Below are positions 8,698 to 16,922 of a stretch of 49,638 nt of DNA, piece after piece; positions within the stretch are counted from its first letter, which is position 1, and each line of letters opens with the position of its first letter. Below the pieces are notes generated by a model. That model was not told the DNA's origin and made no database searches. It saw only the letters and a program-made list of their open reading frames with translations. The stretch is from positions 1 through 49,638 of the forward strand of contig CBDUVB010000010.1 of the NCBI GenBank assembly GCA_965370555.1. Direction: 5' to 3'. This DNA is from JAJOKK01 sp965370555. Its GTDB lineage: Bacteria > Bipolaricaulota > Bipolaricaulia > UBA7950 > UBA9294. The translations under genes and the position numbers were made by a program.

Positions 8698-8936
8698 CGC
8701 CTGTGCTAGGTGGGGGGCTAGCGGTCCCCTCTATCCACAACCCGCTACAGTGGAGCCGAAGGGTTCCCCGAGGGGGAAGGCAGGAGGGTCTGCCTTGGAT
8801 AAGCGGTGATGAGGGTCGAGCCCTCTGCGGCGCATGCTTGTGAACCCCGTCAGACCCGGAAGGGAGCAGCGGTAAGCAGGCCTCTGCGGGTGTTAGAGGA
8901 TTCCTTGGCCTGAGCTGGCTGTCTATAGAAGCGCCT
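8698..8936 (+). ncRNA. ffs: Signal recognition particle RNA, long (Alu-containing) bacterial form
   Basis: The universally conserved domain IV loop that binds Ffh is at about 8849-8871 (GTCAG, CCGGAAGG, AGCAGC). The 5' part (GTGCTAGGTGGGG...GCTAGCGG) matches the Alu-domain start of the long Bacillus-type SRP RNA, and the 3' end (CCTTGGCCTGAGCTGGCTG) has the complementary closing region. At about 240 nt it is the long form, not the short 4.5S form of E. coli. It begins within a couple of bases of the tRNA CCA, so the two must be released from one precursor. Ends are estimated. Confidence 0.9.
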
Positions 8937-9011
8937 TTTACCTTCTTTCGACGGGACCACGCACAGGCGGATAATTGAGTGAATAAAGAAATCCCTTAAA
9001 ATTGACTATCC

Positions 9012-9151
9012 CCGTAGCAAGACTACGGTGTATTCCGCCAATTTTATTTTGACCTGAAGGTCAAAACCGGGATTTCATTATTTCACCTCACCCCGACCCT
9101 CTCCTATCAAGGAGAGGGGGTATAAGGAAACCCTGTGGCAAGACCACAGGG
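9012..9151. repeat. Cluster of four perfect intergenic hairpins
   Basis: Four separate perfect inverted repeats lie in 140 bp: CCGTAG-CAAGA-CTACGG (9012-9028), TTTTGACC-TGAA-GGTCAAAA (9047-9066), CCCTCTCCT-ATCA-AGGAGAGGG (9097-9118) and CCCTGTGG-CAAGA-CCACAGGG (9131-9151). The first and last share the same CAAGA loop on different stems. None has a T-run positioned as a terminator. They lie between the SRP RNA and the RNA-repair operon. Confidence 0.7.
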
Positions 9152-9160
9152 AATCCCAAG

Positions 9161-9236
9161 TTGAACGAGTGAGAGATTGGGTCATTTATTCTTCCGATCA
9201 TTCAATCTCCCGCTCTCTCAATCTCTCCCTTTCTCG
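9161..9236. repeat. Low-complexity intergenic repeat (ATTGAATGAT/GAGAGATTG type)
   Basis: A degenerate short-period stretch in which GAGAGATTG near the left end is mirrored by CAATCTCTC near the right end. It shares the 13-mer AGATTGAATGATC, on the opposite strand, with the intergenic repeat near 47034-47115. It is non-coding. Confidence 0.5.
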
Positions 9237-9289
9237 TAAGCGACAGGGGCCTTGCGTTGTGGTATGCTTCCTGTTAAGAGGAGGTGACG

Positions 9290-9865
9290 ATGCGTACGTT
9301 TCTGTGCATTCCAATCGACAGATCTCTCAAGGCGAAGCTCGACAAGCTTTCGCAACAGGCGCGGCAGCGAATACCGGTGCGTGCATCCTGGGTGAGACCG
9401 GAGAACTTCCACGTGACGGTCCGCTTCCTGGGAGAGATCGATCCGATGTTGACGATCGATCTGGAACAGTCTTGCGGAGTGATCACGAGGGATATGACAC
9501 CGTTCGACCTACCGATCGATCGCGTGGGAGCGTTCCCCACTCCCTCTCGACCGCGTGTCCTCTGGGCCGGTGGGGAGGCTCCTTCCTCTTTTCGCGATCT
9601 CCTTTCCTCTCTCGACCGTGAACTCACAGCACTCGGATTCCCTAGCGGCCGCCCGGAGACGATTGCCCATATCACCCTTGCTCGGATCAAAGGGAGGACC
9701 GAGCCTGAAATCGCACAGACGATTCGATCCCTCGCTGATCTCCCCGACTGGATGCTTCGCGCCAACCGACTTGTCCTCATGGAGAGTCGTTTGACGGCGC
9801 AGGGAGCAATCTACACACCGCTCTTCACCCTTCCTCTTGGTGGAAGGAGGGCCGATGCCGTTTGA
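9290..9865 (+). CDS. thpR: RNA 2',3'-cyclic phosphodiesterase ThpR (LigT family)
   Basis: About 191 residues, the usual LigT/2H phosphoesterase length. Both catalytic H-x-T signatures are present: 'FHVTVRFLG' near residue 41 and 'AHITLARIK' near residue 126. The family hydrolyses RNA 2',3'-cyclic phosphate to a 2'-phosphate; bacterial members were first described as 2'-5' RNA ligases. The ATG at 9290 is chosen over the GTG at 9284 because AAGAGGAGG then sits at proper spacing. The 3' end overlaps the archease gene by 11 bp and rtcB follows, so all three act on RNA ends from one operon. Confidence 0.88.
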   Translation: MRTFLCIPIDRSLKAKLDKLSQQARQRIPVRASWVRPENFHVTVRFLGEIDPMLTIDLEQSCGVITRDMTPFDLPIDRVGAFPTPSRPRVLWAGGEAPSSFRDLLSSLDRELTALGFPSGRPETIAHITLARIKGRTEPEIAQTIRSLADLPDWMLRANRLVLMESRLTAQGAIYTPLFTLPLGGRRADAV

Positions 9866-10277
9866 GTACCTCGATCACACGGCGGACATAGGGGTGCGCG
9901 GAATCGGAAAGACGGTGGAGGAGGCGTTCTGCGAGGCGGCGCGGGCGATCTTTAACCTGATGGTCGATCTAGAGGAGATCGTCCCGGAGAAAGCGATCCA
10001 CGTCACGGTAGAAGCGCGGCAACTCGACCTCCTCCTCGTCGAGTGGTTATCAACCCTCCTGGTGAAGAAGGACCTCGAAGGCCTTCTCTTATCGCGCTTT
10101 CACGTGGAACTTCGAGAGATGGAGAACGGCTTCTCCCTCCGTGGGGTGGGGTGGGGCGAACCATTGGATCTGAAGCGACACCAGCCGAAGACCGAAGTGA
10201 AAGGCGTGACCTACGCTGGGCTTCGTGTTCAGAAAGAGGACGAGCGATGGCTCGCGCAGTGTGTAGTAGATATCTGA
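9855..10277 (+). CDS. Archease, RtcB activator
   Basis: 140 residues, the standard archease length. The N-terminus 'FEYLDHTADIGVRG' carries the conserved DHTAD motif, and the C-terminus 'VKGVTYAGLRV...CVVDI' is the other hallmark, with metal-binding Asp residues at the ends. Archease speeds guanylylation and turnover of the RtcB ligase. ATG 9855 is preceded by GGAAGGAGG inside the end of thpR. rtcB starts 10 bp downstream, matching the well-known archease-rtcB pairing. Confidence 0.93.
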   Translation: MPFEYLDHTADIGVRGIGKTVEEAFCEAARAIFNLMVDLEEIVPEKAIHVTVEARQLDLLLVEWLSTLLVKKDLEGLLLSRFHVELREMENGFSLRGVGWGEPLDLKRHQPKTEVKGVTYAGLRVQKEDERWLAQCVVDI

Positions 10278-10287
10278 AGGAGGAACC

Positions 10288-11745
10288 ATGAACGAGATCG
10301 CTCTAGAGAGGGTCGCTCCTTCCGAGTGGATCCTCCAAAAGCACGGTGAGATGCGTGTCCCTGGGAGGATCATCGCCGACGAAGGGACGATCGCACAGCT
10401 AAAGCAGGATCTTGCGGAGAAGAAGGAGTGGAACGCGCTTGAGCAGGTGCAAAACGTCGCCTGCCTTCCAGGAATCGTCTCCGCTGCCCTTGCCCTACCG
10501 GATGTCCACCCTGGCTACGGATTCCCAATCGGTGGGGTGGCTGCGTTCGACATCGAAGAGGGGGTCGTGGTCGTTGGGGGAGTCGGATTCGACATCAACT
10601 GCGGGGTACGCCTCCTCTCCACACCGGTCGCCAAGGAGGAGATCGCCCCACTCCTCCAGAAGCTTGCAGACGACCTTTACCGCACCGTCCCCGCCGGCCT
10701 CGGCTCGGAGGGAAAGCTCCGCCTCAACGTGAAAGAGATCGACCATCTCCTGCAGGAGGGGGCGCGCTACGTGGTAGAGCGCGGGTACGGGTTGGAGAGG
10801 GACCTCTCGTTCATCGAAGAGGAGGGCCGGATCACTGGTGCCGACCCGACCACGGTCAGCCTCCTCGCTAAGCAGCGCCAGTTCAAGCAGGTGGGGACCC
10901 TTGGCGCGGGGAACCACTATCTGGAGGTGCAGACGGTCGAACTGGTCTTCGATCAGGAGGCGGCCGCGATCTACGGCCTCGCGGAGGGGCAGGTGGTCGT
11001 CTCCATCCACACCGGATCGCGCGCCCTTGGCCATCAGATAGGCCAGGATTACCTGAAAGAGATGGAACGCGCGAGTGAGCGCTACCGAATTCCGATCCGC
11101 GAGAGGGAACTCGTCTGCGCCCCGGTCGCAAGCCCCGAGGGGAGGCGCTATCTGAGCGCGGTCGCCTGTGGGTCAAACTGTGCTTTCGCTAACCGACAGG
11201 TGATCGCCCATCTAGTCCGAACCTCGTTCGCCCGCACCCTTGGCCTCACCACCGAGGCGATACGCACCGTATACGACATCGGACACAACAACGTCAAGTT
11301 CGAACGTCACCGCGTAGACGGAGAGGAACGAACGCTCCTCGTCCACCGCAAAGGGTCGACACGTGCGTTCGGGCCAGGACGCGAGGAGTCGCCCGCTCCC
11401 TATCGCGCTGTCGGGCACCCGATCCTGGTTGGAGGAACGATGGGAACAACCTCTTACGTCATGTGTGGGACACCACTGGGTATGGAGAAGACATTCGGAA
11501 GCGGCATTCACGGGGCAGGACGAGCCTTGTCGCGCAAAAAAGCAGCAAAGAAGTTCTGGGGAAAGGACGTCGAGGCGTCGATGGCCGATGCGGGAATCAT
11601 CCTCAGAGCACACAGCATGCGCGGGATCGCCGAGGAGGCCCCAGGGGCGTACAAGGACGTGGAACACGTCGTGCAAGCGGCCATAGATGCAGGGATCACC
11701 CGACCGGTGGCGCGGTTGCGCCCACTCCTCGTGCTCAAGGGCTGA
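10288..11745 (+). CDS. rtcB: RNA-splicing ligase RtcB
   Basis: 485 residues, full length. Visible features include 'DVHPGYGFPIGGVAAFD', 'GGVGFDINCGVRL' with the metal-binding Asp and Cys, 'GTLGAGNHYLEVQ' with the metal His, and the C-terminal 'GSGIHGAGRALSRKKA', whose His is the guanylylated residue in this family. RtcB joins 2',3'-cyclic phosphate or 3'-phosphate ends to 5'-OH ends using GTP and Mn2+. The ATG follows GAAGGAGGAACC. It is the last gene of thpR-archease-rtcB. Confidence 0.97.
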   Translation: MNEIALERVAPSEWILQKHGEMRVPGRIIADEGTIAQLKQDLAEKKEWNALEQVQNVACLPGIVSAALALPDVHPGYGFPIGGVAAFDIEEGVVVVGGVGFDINCGVRLLSTPVAKEEIAPLLQKLADDLYRTVPAGLGSEGKLRLNVKEIDHLLQEGARYVVERGYGLERDLSFIEEEGRITGADPTTVSLLAKQRQFKQVGTLGAGNHYLEVQTVELVFDQEAAAIYGLAEGQVVVSIHTGSRALGHQIGQDYLKEMERASERYRIPIRERELVCAPVASPEGRRYLSAVACGSNCAFANRQVIAHLVRTSFARTLGLTTEAIRTVYDIGHNNVKFERHRVDGEERTLLVHRKGSTRAFGPGREESPAPYRAVGHPILVGGTMGTTSYVMCGTPLGMEKTFGSGIHGAGRALSRKKAAKKFWGKDVEASMADAGIILRAHSMRGIAEEAPGAYKDVEHVVQAAIDAGITRPVARLRPLLVLKG

Positions 11746-11835
11746 GAAACGGTAATGAGGTAGGGATTGAAGGATTAAGGGGGTATGAATAAGTGACCCT
11801 GTGACAGCTACTCACTCATCACTGATTACTGTCTG

Positions 11836-13131
11836 TCAGTGTCGCGAGAAGGCGTGCGTGTGACGTACGATCGCTCGTGCCAGTTTCTTCGGGTCGTGCT
11901 TCACCGTCGATTTCCCATCCATCTCGATCGTCCCTACGAGATCGGCCAAAACCACCTGCAAGACATACTCGTTCTCCTCTTCGAGGTCGTTTATGATCGG
12001 TTCGGCCGCTTCTTCCCGATATCCGCTCAGGAGTTCCTCTGCTGGGCTGACGTTGTTAGCGAGGATGCTGTCGAAGGAGCGAAGATCGATGTACTCAGCG
12101 AGCGCCTGCAGGTGGTCGTTGAGGGTGAACCGATCGGTTTCCCCGGGTTGTGTCATCAGGTTCGCCACCAGAACCTTCTCCGCTCTTGCATCGGCAATCG
12201 CCCGCGCGATACCGTCGACCAACAGGTTGGGGATGAGGCTCGTGAACAGGCTTCCCGGCCCCAATAGGATGAGATCGGCGCGCTCGATCTCATCTATGAC
12301 GCGGCCGTAGGGGGGAACGTTCTCACTGGAGAGGCTGATTCGCATGATCCGACGCGGATCTGCAGTGATGTGACTCTCCCCCTCAACCCAGGCCTGATCC
12401 TCCATCTGCGCCCGGAGGTGCGTCTTCTCCAGGGTTGCAGGGAGGACCTGACCGCTGGTATTCAGGATGAGGCTCATCTCTTCGATCGCCCGATCGAACC
12501 CTCCGGTCGCCTGTTCCAACCCCACGAGAAGAAGGTTCCCCAGGGAGTGGCCTTCGAGATCGGCTCCACCCCAGAACCGGTGTTGAAAGAGGCGTGCCAT
12601 CCGTTCTTCATCCTCAGCAAGGGCTAGAATGCAGTTGCGCACATCTCCTGGTGGGAGGACGTCGAGTTCGCTCCGCAGACGGCCGGAGCTCCCCCCGTCA
12701 TCCATCACCGTGACTACCGCCGTGATGTTGGCGGTCTCCTCCTTCAGTCCGCGCAACAGGGTCGAGAGACCCGTCCCTCCTCCTATGGCGACCACCCGCG
12801 GCCCCCGCTCCAGGACACGTGTGCGGTAGATTATCTCCGACGGCTTCTCGACGCGCCCGGGCGCGACTCCGCGTGCCACCGAGCGGACGAGATGGAAGAG
12901 ACCGAGGAGGAACCCAGCCATTCCCAAAATAAGGAATAGCCCGATCAAGAGGTACCGTAGTGGACCGGAGATCGGAAGGAGGCGGTAGATCTCCCCCACC
13001 TGCTCCTTCCCAAGCACCTCCAGGAGCGCGAGGACGATGAGGCTGGTTGAAAGGAGGGAAAGGAGAGTCCAACGCTTCACCCTCATCCCCGGGTAGAGCC
13101 AGCGTAACCTTCCACTCAGACGGATACGCAT
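11836..13131 (-). CDS. YvcK/CofD-like protein with N-terminal membrane helices
   Basis: 431 residues. Residues about 20-43 and 58-83 are hydrophobic membrane spans. From about 110 the protein is a CofD-like domain with 'VVAIGGGTGLSTLLRGLK', 'VTVMDDGGSSGRLR', 'PGDVRNCILALA' and 'GPGSLFTSLIPNLL', the conserved set of YvcK (GlmR, gluconeogenesis factor), which binds UDP-sugars and affects peptidoglycan precursor supply. Canonical YvcK is soluble at about 320 residues, so the anchored form is longer. Start and stop overlap with dnaE by one base (TGATG), making this the last gene of eno-ftsB-dnaE-yvcK. Confidence 0.85.
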   Translation of the reverse strand: MRIRLSGRLRWLYPGMRVKRWTLLSLLSTSLIVLALLEVLGKEQVGEIYRLLPISGPLRYLLIGLFLILGMAGFLLGLFHLVRSVARGVAPGRVEKPSEIIYRTRVLERGPRVVAIGGGTGLSTLLRGLKEETANITAVVTVMDDGGSSGRLRSELDVLPPGDVRNCILALAEDEERMARLFQHRFWGGADLEGHSLGNLLLVGLEQATGGFDRAIEEMSLILNTSGQVLPATLEKTHLRAQMEDQAWVEGESHITADPRRIMRISLSSENVPPYGRVIDEIERADLILLGPGSLFTSLIPNLLVDGIARAIADARAEKVLVANLMTQPGETDRFTLNDHLQALAEYIDLRSFDSILANNVSPAEELLSGYREEAAEPIINDLEEENEYVLQVVLADLVGTIEMDGKSTVKHDPKKLARAIVRHTHAFSRH

Positions 13132-16100
13132 CAGATGTTCCCGGCGTGGAAACGGATCCGACCCTTCCCGAGGAGCGCCTCTACCCCTTCGCGTAGATCG
13201 CCCGACGGACCTACATAGAACCCCTGTCCCGCTCGCACTTCGACACCACCGAGGTCATCCTCTACGCGTACGAGGACCGGGGTTGTCCCTGGATATTCCT
13301 GTATTAAGTTGCAGAGCGTTGCAAGCCTTTCTTGCTCGACCTCCTCTTCCTTCAGAGTTAGGGTCACCGAGAGCGACACCCGTGAAGGAAGTTGGTCAAG
13401 GGAGAATGCCTCGTCGATAACGAGGTTGAGATCACCGTTTCTTTCTCCTGCAGTGACACGGAGCCCGATAAGCTGGTCCTCGGAGAGAAGGGCAGAGGCC
13501 CCTTCGAGGATGCGTGGGAAGACCGTTACCTCAACCTCGGATATCCCATCCTCAAGAGTAAGGAATGCCATCTGATCCCCTTTTCGCGTGGTAATCCGCC
13601 GCACTTTCTTCACCCGTCCGCCGATCGTGGCTCGCTGACCAACATTAAGGGACCGCATCTGTGATAAGGGGGGGCAGTAGACCTCCAATATCCCACGATG
13701 GGTATCGAGTGGGTGAGAACTGACGTAAAGGCCAAGGAGTTCTTTCTCGAAGCCCAAGAGTTCACTCTGCGGGAACTCCTCCTCGGTGATCTCCGGGTCG
13801 GTAACGCTTGTTTCAAGGTCATCGAAGAACGACTGCTGCCCGCTCTCCCGCTCCTTACGGGCGATCTGCATCACCTCGATTCCTCCGGAAAGGTGTCGCA
13901 GAAGCCCGCGGCGCGATGCGCCAAACCGGTCGAAGGCTCCCGCTTTGATCAATGCTTCCAGCGTATCGCGATCGACCCCATCTTTCTCGATCCGTCGACA
14001 GAGATCGAAGAAGGAGCTGAAGCCATCACCGCGTACGGCAAGGATCGACTCAACCGCCCCGCTCCCCACATGCTTGACCGCGGCCAACCCGAAGCGGATG
14101 CGGTCATTCGCTATCGGGGTAAACGTCGATTCGCTCTCGTTGATATCGGGCGGGAGGACCTCGATCCTCATTTTATGGCACTGTCCGATGTAGGAAGCTA
14201 CCTTATCCAAGTCCCCTTGCACACTCGCGAGCAGGCTCGCCATGAAGTAGGTCGGGTAGTTCGCCTTGAGGTAGGCAGTCCAATAGGAGATGAAGGCATA
14301 AGCGGTCGTATGCGACTTATTGAACCCGTAGCGGGAGAACTTCTCCATATCGTTAAAGCTATGCGTGGCAAGCTCATCGGAGATCCCATTTTCACGGCAC
14401 CCGTCGATGAAGTTCTCGCGCAGGCTTGCCATGATCTCTTTATTCTTCTTCCCCATTGCCTTGCGGAGGATGTCGGCCTCGGCAAGCGAGAACCCAGCGA
14501 GCTTCTGCGCCATCTGCATCACCTGATCCTGATAGATCGGGAGACCGTAGGTCTCCTCGAGGACCTCTTGCAGGTTCGGGTGGGGGTAGTTGATCTTCTG
14601 GCGTCCGTTGCGGCGCTCCACGTAGTCGTCGGTCATCCCGCTCTCCAGCGGGCCAGGACGATACAGGGCGAGGAGAGCGATCAGGTCCTCGAATCGGTCC
14701 GGCTGCACGCGGCGGATGAGGGCGGTCATCCCCGAGCTTTCGAGCTGGAAGATTCCTGCGGTCTGCCCCTCACGGATCATCCGGAAGGTCTTCTCATCGT
14801 CGAGTGGGACCGATTCGATGTCGATATCGATCCCAGCCCACTCGTGCAGGGCCACACATGCCTCATCGATCAGGGTGAGGTTCCGCAGCCCCAGGAAGTC
14901 GAACTTCAAGAGGCCGATCGCCGCGACATCGTTCATGTCAAACTGGGTGACGATCTCGCCTTCGCTCACGCGCAAGAGAGGGACGTGGTTGAGGAGTGGA
15001 TCGGCAGATATCACCACCCCGGCAGCGTGAGTAGAGGTGTTACGCGTCAATCCCTCGAGACGCCGGCCAATATCGATTATCTCCTTGACCGATTCATCCG
15101 TCTCGTAAAGGTTTTTGAGCTCTGCTACCCGTTCGAGGGCGGTCTTCAGGTTGTTCCCGTACGGGATCAGCTTGGCGAGCCGGTCGGTCGTCCCATAGGG
15201 AACGCCAAGGACGCGCCCCACGTCGCGTACAACGCTGCGCGCGGCCATGCGGTCGTAGGTCGCAATCTGCGCCGTCTTATCGCACCCATACTTCTCCTGC
15301 ACGTAAGCGATCACGCGATCGCGCCCCTTCACGCAGAAGTCGATGTCAAAGTCCGGCATGCTGATGCGCTCTGGGTTGAGGAACCGCTCGAAGATCAGGT
15401 TGTACTTCAGTGGATCGACACGCGTGATTCCGATGGAATAGGAGACCAGGCTCCCCGCCGCCGAACCACGCCCCGGGCCGACAGGGATGCTCTGGCTGCG
15501 GGCAAACCGGATGAAGTCCCACACGATGAGGAAGTACGTCGCGTATTGCATCCGCTCGATAACACCGAGCTCGTAGTCGAGGCGATCCTTCACCTCTTGC
15601 GATAAGGTTTCGAAGAGCTCCTCGGCCCCACTGTAGGCAAGGGTGCGCAGGTACGTATCAGCATTCTCCACCCCGGAAGGAAGGTCGAATGGAGGGATCA
15701 CGGTCTGGCCGAACGCTATCTCCAAGTTGCAGCGATCGGCGATCAGGCGTGTATTCTCGATCGCTTCCGGAATATCACTGAAGAGTTCCTCCATCTCCGC
15801 TGCGGTCCGAAAGTGGAACCCCTCTCCATCGAACCGCATTCTATCTGGATCGGTGATCTTCTTGTTAGCGCGAATGTTCAACAGGACCTCGTGCGCCAGC
15901 CGATCCTCCGGGGCGAGGTAGTGGATGTCGTTCGTCGCTACAAGGGGAAGATCGAGGGAGCGGCCAAGCCGGATCATGCTTTCATGCAGGCGCTTGTCCC
16001 GCTCTGTCCCGTGATCTTGAAGCTCTAAGTAGAAGTTTCCCTTCCCGAAGATGTCGGCGTACTCTTCAGCCGCCTTCGCCGCTTCATCGTCACGCCCCGC

Positions 16101-16556
16101 GAGGAGGAGGCGTGGGATCTCTCCGCTTTCGCAGGCAGAGAGGGCGATCAATCCTTCATGGTAGCGGCGCAGGATCTCCTTGTCGGCGCGCGGCTTGTAG
16201 TAGAAGCCTTCGGTATGGGCAAGGCTGACGACCGTAAGGAGGTTCTTGTAGCCTGTCTCATCGGTGGCGAGCAAGACAAGGTGGTAATATTTCGTCCCGC
16301 GATTTGCCTTCCGCTCGCGCCGATCACCCGGGGCGATGTAGATCTCACAGCCGATGATCGGCTTGATCCCCCGCCGTTTCGCCTCGCGGTAGAACTTGAT
16401 CGCCCCAGCCATCCCCCCGTGATCAGTAAGGGCAAGGGCATCCATCCCGCACGCTACCGCACGATCGAGGAGCGCGGGGATCTTACAGGAAGAGTCGAGA
16501 ATACTGTACTCGGAATGGGTATGTAGATGAACGAACCGCTTTGTCAACGCCCTCAA
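13131..16556 (-). CDS. dnaE: DNA polymerase III alpha subunit
   Basis: 1141 residues, the usual DnaE length. The N-terminal PHP domain begins 'FVHLHTHSEYSILD'. The polymerase core has 'GPGRGSAAGSLVSY' and the catalytic 'PDFDIDFCVKGRD'. Later parts show the fingers and tandem HhH region ('YGFNKSHTTAYAFISYWTAY'), and an OB fold near residues 970-1050 ('IGGRVKKVRRITTRKG'). There is no proofreading exonuclease insertion, so it is DnaE and not PolC. The likely TTG start overlaps the ftsB stop (TTGA), and a TTG nine bases downstream is an alternative. It is translationally coupled on both sides. Confidence 0.97.
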   Translation of the reverse strand: MRALTKRFVHLHTHSEYSILDSSCKIPALLDRAVACGMDALALTDHGGMAGAIKFYREAKRRGIKPIIGCEIYIAPGDRRERKANRGTKYYHLVLLATDETGYKNLLTVVSLAHTEGFYYKPRADKEILRRYHEGLIALSACESGEIPRLLLAGRDDEAAKAAEEYADIFGKGNFYLELQDHGTERDKRLHESMIRLGRSLDLPLVATNDIHYLAPEDRLAHEVLLNIRANKKITDPDRMRFDGEGFHFRTAAEMEELFSDIPEAIENTRLIADRCNLEIAFGQTVIPPFDLPSGVENADTYLRTLAYSGAEELFETLSQEVKDRLDYELGVIERMQYATYFLIVWDFIRFARSQSIPVGPGRGSAAGSLVSYSIGITRVDPLKYNLIFERFLNPERISMPDFDIDFCVKGRDRVIAYVQEKYGCDKTAQIATYDRMAARSVVRDVGRVLGVPYGTTDRLAKLIPYGNNLKTALERVAELKNLYETDESVKEIIDIGRRLEGLTRNTSTHAAGVVISADPLLNHVPLLRVSEGEIVTQFDMNDVAAIGLLKFDFLGLRNLTLIDEACVALHEWAGIDIDIESVPLDDEKTFRMIREGQTAGIFQLESSGMTALIRRVQPDRFEDLIALLALYRPGPLESGMTDDYVERRNGRQKINYPHPNLQEVLEETYGLPIYQDQVMQMAQKLAGFSLAEADILRKAMGKKNKEIMASLRENFIDGCRENGISDELATHSFNDMEKFSRYGFNKSHTTAYAFISYWTAYLKANYPTYFMASLLASVQGDLDKVASYIGQCHKMRIEVLPPDINESESTFTPIANDRIRFGLAAVKHVGSGAVESILAVRGDGFSSFFDLCRRIEKDGVDRDTLEALIKAGAFDRFGASRRGLLRHLSGGIEVMQIARKERESGQQSFFDDLETSVTDPEITEEEFPQSELLGFEKELLGLYVSSHPLDTHRGILEVYCPPLSQMRSLNVGQRATIGGRVKKVRRITTRKGDQMAFLTLEDGISEVEVTVFPRILEGASALLSEDQLIGLRVTAGERNGDLNLVIDEAFSLDQLPSRVSLSVTLTLKEEEVEQERLATLCNLIQEYPGTTPVLVRVEDDLGGVEVRAGQGFYVGPSGDLREGVEALLGKGRIRFHAGNI

Positions 16557-16882
16557 TCCCCTTCGATGAAGATGATCTTCTCCTCGCCCGGTTTGACCAG
16601 CCCAAGCTCTGCGCGAGCCACCTCCTCGATCGCCTGGGGATCATCGCGGAGTGCCAATCGTGCCCGTAGATCCGCCTGCACAGCGAGTGCCACCTGCTCC
16701 TGCCCCACAAGATCGCTGAGTTGGGTTTGCAGTCGCCTGATCGTGAGGAAACGGCCGATATAGAGGGAAGCAATCAGACCGACCAGAACGATCAATACAC
16801 CCAATAGGGCAAGCCTGCGCCCTTGCCTGGGTGATCGATCGATCGAGGAGCCTTTTCTCGCATCCATCCCCACCGCCCCCAT
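16553..16882 (-). CDS. ftsB: FtsB/DivIC-like septum formation initiator
   Basis: 109 residues from the first ATG, or 104 from the Met at 16867; neither has a strong ribosome-binding site. A single membrane span (about residues 24-46) is followed by a coiled coil (RRLQTQLSDLVGQEQV...) and the family ending 'DPQAIEEVARAELGLVKPGEEKIIF', typical of FtsB/DivIC, the small bitopic divisome proteins that pair with FtsL. It lies 40 bp after eno, a common neighbour of ftsB, and overlaps dnaE. Confidence 0.88.
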   Translation of the reverse strand: MGAVGMDARKGSSIDRSPRQGRRLALLGVLIVLVGLIASLYIGRFLTIRRLQTQLSDLVGQEQVALAVQADLRARLALRDDPQAIEEVARAELGLVKPGEEKIIFIEGD

Positions 16883-16922
16883 CTGTAACCCGGTTCACCG
16901 CACTCGTCGCGGTTGAAACTAT

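Noticed and set aside
13698..15605. A 635-codon open frame antisense to dnaE
   Set aside because: It is the complement of a long GC-rich gene with strong codon bias, lacks a ribosome-binding site and has no domain; dnaE is certain here.
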